Assembly (NCBI RefSeq): GCF_014199985.1
Contig: NZ_JACHOS010000018.1
Location: forward strand, 62,001 to 126,000
Source of the DNA: Methylorubrum rhodesianum
GTDB lineage: Bacteria; Pseudomonadota; Alphaproteobacteria; Rhizobiales; Beijerinckiaceae
Reading direction: 5' to 3'
Length of the DNA stretch: 64,000 bases
This document shows, one piece after another, positions 58,678-64,000 of the stretch. Position numbers and translations under genes: made by a program. Every line of letters starts with the position of its first letter. Position 1 is the first letter of the stretch. Under the pieces are notes generated by a model. It worked only from the letters and a program-made list of their open reading frames with translations. It did no database searches and was not told the DNA's origin.

Positions 58678-61600
58678 GTGTATCGCCTCACCGACATCGC
58701 GATCTCGAACTGGTACCTCATCCGGCGCGAGCAGATCCGGATCCGGGGGGCGGCGGCGCTCGTCGGTCCGACGGGCGCGGGCAAGTCCACGATCTTCGAC
58801 GCCGTCGGCACCGTGCTCGCCGGCAACAATGCGAGCCGGCTGGCGCTCAACGCCTCCGCCTCGGGGCGCAGCGCCCGCACCGTGCGGGACTATTGCCTCG
58901 GCTGGATCAGCGACCCGGCCGAGGGCGGACGCCCGACGCGCGAGGCCTGCGAGACCCTCATCGCGCTCGTATTCGAGAATCCCGCGAGCGGGCGCATCGT
59001 CACCGTCGGACTGGCCCTCGCCGCCCGCTCCGAGGAGCCGAAGGAGGAGACGCTCTCGCGCTTCGTCGCGATCGGCCACCGCTTCGAGATCGCCGATTAC
59101 GTGCGCGAGACGGAGGAGGGTAGCTTCGTTGCCCCCTGGACCGAGGTCGCCGCAGACCTGCGCCGCCGGGCCGACAGCTTCGAGGAGTTCCGCACCTCCG
59201 GCGAGCGCTTCACCGCCGCGGTCCTGGCCACCCTGCGCGAGGGCGCGGCCGTGCCCGATCCGCGCCAGTTCCTGCGCACCTTCTCCAACGCGGTGGCGTT
59301 CAAGCCGATCTTCGACACCAGCGCCTTCGTCCGCAGCTTCGTGCTGGAGGCCGAGCCGCTCGACGTCGCCCGCATCCGCCAGTCGATCGAGACGTGGCGG
59401 CGGCTCCTGGAGACGATCGAGGAGTTGGAGAAGCGCCTCGCCCACCTGTCGCGCATCTGCGAGCGCTACGAATCCTGGGCGCGGGCGAGCCTCACCGCTG
59501 CGCTCGACGAGGTGCGGGCCGCGGGCGCGGATCTGCGCCGGCGCATTCTGGACCATGCGGAGGCCCGAAGCCTGCTCGCCGAGACGTCGGAGCGCCTGCG
59601 CATCGCCCGCGACAGCGTCGCCACGAGCCAGGGCTTCGTGCGCGAGATCGACTCGGAAATCGCCGCCCGCAAGGCGCTGATCGTCGGCAGCGCGGCGGAG
59701 GCGCGGCTCGCGGCCTCCAATGCCGGCCTCGCCATGGTTGCCCGCGACCGGCGCGACCTGACCAACCGCCTCTCGGCAATCATCGGCCTCGTGCAGGATG
59801 CCGGCCGCCTCAGCGCGATCAGCGGCCCCTTGCGCCGGCTCGATCTTCAGGCTGCGCGCATCGTCGAGGCCTGCGCCCGCTCAGGGCTGCGCCGCGAGGC
59901 GCCGCCGGAAGACATCCTGCGCTCCGACGGGCCGCTCAAAGGTCTGCTCGACGGGCTGGCGCAGATGCCGGACGTATCGAGCGCCCTGGAGGAGGAAGCG
60001 GAAGACCTCGCCCTCAAGGCCCGTGAGCGCGAGAACGAGGTCCGCGGTCTCGACGCGCAGGTCAATGCCGGCCGCTCGTCGGCCGCACGGCTCTCCTCCG
60101 ATACCGAAGCGTTCCGCGAGGAACTGGGGCGGCTGGGAATCGAGGCGGCGCCGATCTGCGAACTCGCCGAGATCGTCGATCCGAAATGGGGGCCGGCGCT
60201 GGAAGGTCTCCTGGGCCGCGCCCGCGAGGCCCTGGTGGTCGAGCCCGATCGCCTGGACCGCGCCTTCGCCCTGCTCGAATCGCGGAAGAATCAGTTCTTC
60301 CGCTGCCTGCTGGTGAAGACCACCGATACCGCTCGCCGTTCGGCGCGCCGGTTCGATGACGGGCCGATGGGTCTGATCGAGACCGACAGCGACCATGCCG
60401 AAGCCTTCCTCGCCGCCCGGCTCGGCGGCTACGACCTCGCGCCCGACGATGCGGCGCTGCGGAACATGAGCCGCGCGGTGGCGCCGAGCGGGCGCTCGAC
60501 CTCGGGCATGGCCTACTCGGTGGTGCGTCCGGTGCCTCTGATGATGACCCGGGGCCAGCGCGGGCCCACCGCCGAGACGCGCCGCCGACTGGACGAGGCG
60601 CGGGAGGAGGCGCGGGTCCTTCGGGCCGAGGCCACGGTGATGCGCGAGGCCGCCCGCATCGCCGCGCTGCTGCGCAGCCGGCTCGCCGAGGCGCCGGTGG
60701 ACATCGAAGCCCTGCGCGCCGAGGCCGACGCCATCGAGGGCCGCCGCCGCAGCCTTGCCACCGAGCAGGAGACGGTGGCCCGTGCCGATGCCGGCGTGAT
60801 CGAGGCGGAGTTGAAGGAGCTGCAGAAGGAGCGCTCCGCCTATCTCACCGAACTCGTGCAGGTGCTGGAGCCCAAGCGCGACGCCCTGCTCGCCGAGGAG
60901 GCGGGGCTGAAGGCGCGGGTCGCGCAGGGGCGGGAGGCGGCGCGAGCCGCTTTTCTTGCCTATCGCACGGCGCTCAAGCGCTGGACCACCGGCGACACGG
61001 TGCGCATCCGCCTCACCGGCACCGTCCCCGCCGACGTGCCAGGCACGATCGAGGGCATCGCCGGGGCGCGGGCCGACCGGGCCGCGCTCGACACCAAGGC
61101 GCTCGCGGCTCTGGCCTCGCAAGCCCGCGCCTCCGCCCGCGAGGCGGGCGACAGCGTGCGAAACCAGGGCCGCGCCGCCGAGCGCGACCTCGCCGAGTAT
61201 TGCGCCGCGTGGCGGGTCGAGAACCCGCTGGGCTCGGGCGAGCAGCCGGCCTCCTTCGGCTATGCCTGGGCGGTGCGCGAGCGCGACGAGGTGGCCGGGC
61301 ACGAGCTGCGCCGCTACCGCGACCAGTCGCTCCGGGCGGAGGCCGAGATGCGCCGCCTGATGACGGAGGATCTGCTGACCCGGCTCGCCGACAAGTTCGA
61401 GCGGATGCGCGCGCGTCTCGACGCGCTCAACGAGCGCCTCGCCTCGCAGACCTTCACGGGCCAGACCTACGCCTTCGAGGCGGAGGTGGACCGGCGCTAC
61501 GCCGCCGTCCACGCGCTCGCCACCGAGGTGGCCCGCTCGCCCGACGCGGCGCAGGCGGTGCTGCCGGGTCCAGAGGACGGGCCCGACAAGAGCCCGCTCG

Positions 61601-62145
61601 CCGCCGCGCTCGCCGAGATCACCGCCCTGATCGAGGGCGAGGAGAGCGCGGCGCGCTTGGCCGACTACCGCAATTACTTCGTCTACGAGATCGGCATGCG
61701 CGACCGGGCGGGCAACCGCACGACGCTGTCGAGCCGGGCCTTGCGCGGCTCGGGCGGCGAGGCGCAGGCGCCGTTCTACGTGGCGATCGCCGCCTCCATG
61801 GCCTCGGCCTATTATCCCGGCGACCGCCCTGGCGACGAGACGCCAGGCCTCGGCCTCTGCCTCCTCGACGAAGCCTTCTCCAAGCTCGACGTGCGCAACA
61901 GTCAGTCGCTGGTGGATCTGTTCCGCGCCTGGGGGCTGCAGCTCCTCATCGCCGCGCCGGAGGACAAGCGCACGACGCTGACGGAGGTGATGGACACCGT
62001 CGTCACCGTCTACAAGAGCCCCGATCTCGCCTCGGTCCGAATCGAGGCCGAGCACCCACTCGAAACGGCGAAGCGAGCGCTCGCCGAAATCAACCCGGAG
62101 CGGCGCGGAATCGAGGCTTTCCGCCTCTCGGATGCGGCCGAATAG
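58678..62145 (+). CDS. jetC: Wadjet/Mks SMC ATPase JetC (MksB)
   Basis: A 1155-residue SMC-like ATPase. The head starts VYRLTDIAISNWYLIRREQIRI and has the Walker A ALVGPTGAGKST (27-38). Long helical arms with heptads (for example ERLRIARDSVATSQGFVREIDSEIAARK and EARVLRAEATVMREAARIAALLRSRL) flank a central hinge region near residues 490-640. The C-terminal half of the head contains the ABC signature LRGSGGEAQAPFYVAIAASMA (about 1022-1042), Walker B LCLLDEAFSKLD (1060-1071) and the switch QLLIAAPEDKR. It should extrude DNA loops with JetA and JetB. A GTG at 58678 was taken as the start; an in-frame TTG at 58609 would add 23 unconserved residues. No jetD/mksG gene follows; the str operon begins 390 bp later. 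Confidence 0.85.
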   Translation: MYRLTDIAISNWYLIRREQIRIRGAAALVGPTGAGKSTIFDAVGTVLAGNNASRLALNASASGRSARTVRDYCLGWISDPAEGGRPTREACETLIALVFENPASGRIVTVGLALAARSEEPKEETLSRFVAIGHRFEIADYVRETEEGSFVAPWTEVAADLRRRADSFEEFRTSGERFTAAVLATLREGAAVPDPRQFLRTFSNAVAFKPIFDTSAFVRSFVLEAEPLDVARIRQSIETWRRLLETIEELEKRLAHLSRICERYESWARASLTAALDEVRAAGADLRRRILDHAEARSLLAETSERLRIARDSVATSQGFVREIDSEIAARKALIVGSAAEARLAASNAGLAMVARDRRDLTNRLSAIIGLVQDAGRLSAISGPLRRLDLQAARIVEACARSGLRREAPPEDILRSDGPLKGLLDGLAQMPDVSSALEEEAEDLALKARERENEVRGLDAQVNAGRSSAARLSSDTEAFREELGRLGIEAAPICELAEIVDPKWGPALEGLLGRAREALVVEPDRLDRAFALLESRKNQFFRCLLVKTTDTARRSARRFDDGPMGLIETDSDHAEAFLAARLGGYDLAPDDAALRNMSRAVAPSGRSTSGMAYSVVRPVPLMMTRGQRGPTAETRRRLDEAREEARVLRAEATVMREAARIAALLRSRLAEAPVDIEALRAEADAIEGRRRSLATEQETVARADAGVIEAELKELQKERSAYLTELVQVLEPKRDALLAEEAGLKARVAQGREAARAAFLAYRTALKRWTTGDTVRIRLTGTVPADVPGTIEGIAGARADRAALDTKALAALASQARASAREAGDSVRNQGRAAERDLAEYCAAWRVENPLGSGEQPASFGYAWAVRERDEVAGHELRRYRDQSLRAEAEMRRLMTEDLLTRLADKFERMRARLDALNERLASQTFTGQTYAFEAEVDRRYAAVHALATEVARSPDAAQAVLPGPEDGPDKSPLAAALAEITALIEGEESAARLADYRNYFVYEIGMRDRAGNRTTLSSRALRGSGGEAQAPFYVAIAASMASAYYPGDRPGDETPGLGLCLLDEAFSKLDVRNSQSLVDLFRAWGLQLLIAAPEDKRTTLTEVMDTVVTVYKSPDLASVRIEAEHPLETAKRALAEINPERRGIEAFRLSDAAE

Positions 62146-62217
62146 CGGTGTCGCGGCCGAGCATTAGCTTGGCCGCAGAAGAGGGACGCGTTCACCGAAC
62201 TTTATCCTCTCCGGGCA

Positions 62218-62246
62218 TTGACGGAACCGAACCTCACGCGTAGAAG
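62218..62246 (+). promoter_or_regulatory. Candidate rpsL promoter
   Basis: TTGACG is followed after 17 bp by TAGAAG. The spacing is ideal for the primary sigma factor, the -35 is good and the -10 is mediocre. It lies 290 bp before rpsL, ahead of the two leader hairpins. Confidence 0.35.
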
Positions 62247-62400
62247 CGCGCCACTCCGGTGGATCGAGAGTCGCTTTCGGGTCGAAGCCAGGGGCTTCGG
62301 CGACCGTCGTCAGACCGATACCGGCACCACACCCTGACGTACTCGTCAGATCAGCGGGTAAGACCGCGCCGCTCAACGGCGTGATCCTCTGCCTCACCAT

Positions 62401-62428
62401 CGCCAAAGGCCCTGATCGGCCTCTGGCG
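62401..62428 (+). other. Leader hairpin 1 of the str operon
   Basis: CGCCA-A-AGGCC pairs with GGCCT-C-TGGCG: 10 bp with one internal mismatch and a 6-nt loop. It is followed by CTATTCGTTTT, so it could act as an attenuator, or end a jetC transcript. Confidence 0.5.
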
Positions 62429-62450
62429 CTATTCGTTTTGCCGCAGGTTC

Positions 62451-62468
62451 GCCTGCGGACCGACCGCT
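62451..62468 (+). other. Leader hairpin 2 of the str operon (TTCG tetraloop)
   Basis: CCGCAGG-TTCG-CCTGCGG is a perfect 7-bp stem with the very stable UUCG loop, 66 bp before the rpsL start codon. It may be a protein-binding or processing site in the leader RNA. Confidence 0.5.
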
Positions 62469-62534
62469 CCGCAAGGGGCTTCGACAGGTTTCAGACGGTG
62501 GCCGCCCCGAGCGGCCGGATGAAGAGGGCACAGG

Positions 62535-62906
62535 ATGCCGACGATCAACCAGCTGATCGCCCAGCCGCGCAAGGCGCAGAAGGCGCGCAACAAGGTGCCG
62601 GCGCTCAACGCCTGCCCGCAGAAGCGCGGCGTCTGCACGCGCGTCTACACCACGACCCCGAAGAAGCCGAACTCGGCGCTTCGTAAGGTCGCCAAGGTGC
62701 GCCTGACCAACGGCTTCGAGGTGATCGGCTACATCCCCGGCGAGGGCCACAACCTTCAGGAGCACTCCGTGGTCATGATCCGCGGCGGACGCGTGAAGGA
62801 CCTTCCGGGCGTGCGCTACCACATCCTGCGCGGCGTGCTCGACACGCAGGGCGTCAAGAACCGCAAGCAGCGCCGTTCGAAGTACGGTGCCAAGCGTCCG
62901 AAGTAA
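62535..62906 (+). CDS. rpsL: 30S ribosomal protein S12
   Basis: The 123-residue S12 protein. It begins [51 protein letters not shown]. Two lysines where streptomycin-resistance changes are known, in [11 protein letters not shown] and in [12 protein letters not shown], are wild-type. It heads the str operon (rpsL, rpsG, fusA). Confidence 0.98.
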
Positions 62907-62912
62907 GACCGG

Positions 62913-62938
62913 CGTCCGAAGCCAATTTCGCTCGGACG
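62913..62938 (+). other. rpsL-rpsG intercistronic hairpin
   Basis: CGTCCGA (62913-62919) pairs with TCGGACG (62932-62938). The same CGTCCGA occurs at the very end of rpsL (62895-62901), so two alternative stems are possible. In E. coli, S7 represses its own synthesis by binding this intercistronic region; a similar switch here is inference. Confidence 0.45.
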
Positions 62939-63030
62939 GCCATTTCCACGGCCTCGTAAGGATGTCGCCGGCGATCAGCTCAAGGTGGCCTGCGCGAGGC
63001 GCTTAAGACCATATTTTCGAGAGTCGAAAA

Positions 63031-63501
63031 ATGTCCCGTCGTCACTCTGCCGAGAAGCGCGAGATCATCCCGGACGCCAAGTACGGCGACATCGTCCTCA
63101 CCAAGTTCATGAATTCCATCATGTACGAGGGCAAGAAGTCGACCGCTGAGCGGATCGTGTACGGTGCCTTCGACCTCGTCGAGAGCCGCGCCCGCGCCAA
63201 CCCGATCGAGGTGTTCCGCGCCGCCCTCGACAACGTCGCCCCGGCGATCGAGGTCCGCTCCCGCCGCGTCGGCGGCGCGACCTACCAGGTCCCCGTCGAG
63301 GTCCGCACCGAGCGCCGCCAGGCTCTCGCCATCCGCTGGCTGATCCAGGCTGCCCGTGGCCGCAACGACCGCACCATGGTGGAGCGTCTGTCCGCCGAGC
63401 TGCTGGACGCCGCCAACAACCGCGGCAACGCCGTCAAGAAGCGCGAAGACACCCACCGGATGGCCGAGGCCAACCGCGCCTTCTCGCACTACCGCTGGTA
63501 A
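63031..63501 (+). CDS. rpsG: 30S ribosomal protein S7
   Basis: The 156-residue S7 protein, MSRRHSAEKREIIPDAKYGDIVLTKFMNSIMYEGKKSTAERIVY to FSHYRW. It organises the 3' domain of 16S rRNA. Length and ends are standard for alphaproteobacteria. Confidence 0.98.
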   Translation: MSRRHSAEKREIIPDAKYGDIVLTKFMNSIMYEGKKSTAERIVYGAFDLVESRARANPIEVFRAALDNVAPAIEVRSRRVGGATYQVPVEVRTERRQALAIRWLIQAARGRNDRTMVERLSAELLDAANNRGNAVKKREDTHRMAEANRAFSHYRW

Positions 63502-63527
63502 TTCGTACCGGTCTTCGAAGACCTCCG

Positions 63528-63549
63528 AGCGCGGCCAAGGGGCCGCGCT
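63528..63549 (+). other. rpsG-fusA intergenic hairpin
   Basis: AGCGCGGCC-AAGG-GGCCGCGCT is a perfect 9-bp stem with a 4-nt loop, 31 bp before the fusA start. Without a T-run, it is more likely an attenuating or mRNA-processing structure than a full terminator. Confidence 0.5.
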
Positions 63550-63579
63550 TCGTGCCCGTATTCTCCCGGAGAGACCCCG

Positions 63580-64000
63580 ATGCCCCGCACGCACGCGATC
63601 GAGGACTACCGCAACTTCGGCATCATGGCCCACATCGATGCCGGCAAGACCACGACGACCGAGCGGATCCTCTACTACACCGGCAAGTCCCATAAGATCG
63701 GCGAGGTCCATGAGGGCGCCGCCACCATGGACTGGATGGAGCAGGAGCAGGAGCGTGGCATCACGATCACCTCGGCTGCGACCACCTGCTTCTGGCGCGA
63801 CAAGCGCCTGAACATCATCGACACCCCCGGCCACGTCGACTTCACCATCGAGGTGGAGCGCTCGCTCCGCGTGCTCGACGGCGCCGTCTGCGTGCTCGAC
63901 GGCAACCAGGGCGTCGAGCCCCAGACCGAGACCGTGTGGCGTCAGGCCGACAAGTACGACGTGCCGCGCGTCGTGTTCGTCAACAAGATGGACAAGATCG
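63580..64000 (+). CDS. fusA: Elongation factor G, N-terminal part (3' truncated by window edge)
   Basis: The GTPase that drives translocation on the ribosome. The visible 140 codons begin [41 protein letters not shown], with the G1 motif AHIDAGKTT; the G2 motif GITITSAA, G3 DTPGHVDF and the beginning of G4 NKMDK follow. The gene is cut by the window end. Confidence 0.97.

Larger units (their letters stand above)
62146..62534. other. Leader region of the str operon
   Basis: About 390 bp between jetC and rpsL. It contains a candidate promoter at 62218-62246 and two hairpins at 62401-62428 and 62451-62468. No gene is supported on either strand. Confidence 0.55.

Noticed and set aside
59881..62055. 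724-codon minus-strand frame opposite jetC
   Set aside because: Antisense to a protein with clear SMC motifs; its own translation has no domain and only biased composition.

Overview
The window looks like a chromosomal segment of a high-GC alphaproteobacterium, most probably Methylobacterium/Methylorubrum (M. extorquens group). Three things point there: a GC-rich code with strong third-position GC; a TIGR02300-aroA-cmk arrangement, several CsbD-like and glycine-zipper small proteins, a HWE kinase and RirA/Irr-type iron biology; and an Fdh4-type molybdenum oxidoreductase plus an oxalate gene set (transporter, FAH-family protein, PanE2-type reductase, acyl-CoA ligase) that matches the oxalyl-CoA route described in M. 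extorquens AM1. The genus call is inference; no database search was possible.

Layout. 1-5.5 kb: the 3' end of ftsK, a metal-type TonB-dependent receptor with a palindromic candidate operator, and a HWE-family PAS sensor kinase. 5.5-13.7 kb: the fdh4A-like molybdoenzyme with a small overlapping partner, pyrD-DUF952, a LexA-like S24 regulator, small conserved proteins, cysE and an HTH-shikimate kinase fusion regulator. 14-21.8 kb: a signalling block on the minus strand (OmpR regulator, two small proteins, a HAMP histidine kinase and a translationally coupled dipeptide-type binding protein) next to a plus-strand receiver-DUF3369-kinase hybrid. 21.8-28.5 kb: a Crp regulator, a siderophore receptor with a PepSY reductase, a membrane protein, and a sulfite-oxidase-fold protein with a ferredoxin reductase. 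28.8-35.3 kb: TIGR02300, aroA-cmk, DUF167, a PAS-GGDEF-EAL protein with a degenerate GGDEF site, and tRNA-Thr(TGT). 35.5-40.7 kb: a membrane-anchored serine hydrolase, a glycosyltransferase, a creatininase-family hydrolase, a frameshifted PAS-GGDEF gene and two CsbD-like stress proteins. 41-45.8 kb: the oxalate operon. 46-52.6 kb: small proteins, an MFS/LysR pair, a tautomerase, a CoA-ester lyase, a Gly/Tyr-rich secreted protein and a HAD phosphatase.

52.7-62.1 kb is the most unusual part. It carries a complete SMC-kleisin-kite set of the Wadjet/MksBEF type (jetA, jetB, jetC), but jetC is separated from jetAB by about 3.9 kb. The intervening DNA holds a LysR regulator that overlaps the end of jetB on the other strand, a ring-cleaving dioxygenase, an esterase and a low-GC islet with two tiny membrane proteins. 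No JetD/MksG nuclease gene is visible. The window closes with the str operon (rpsL, rpsG, start of fusA), whose leader and intergenic regions contain several hairpins.
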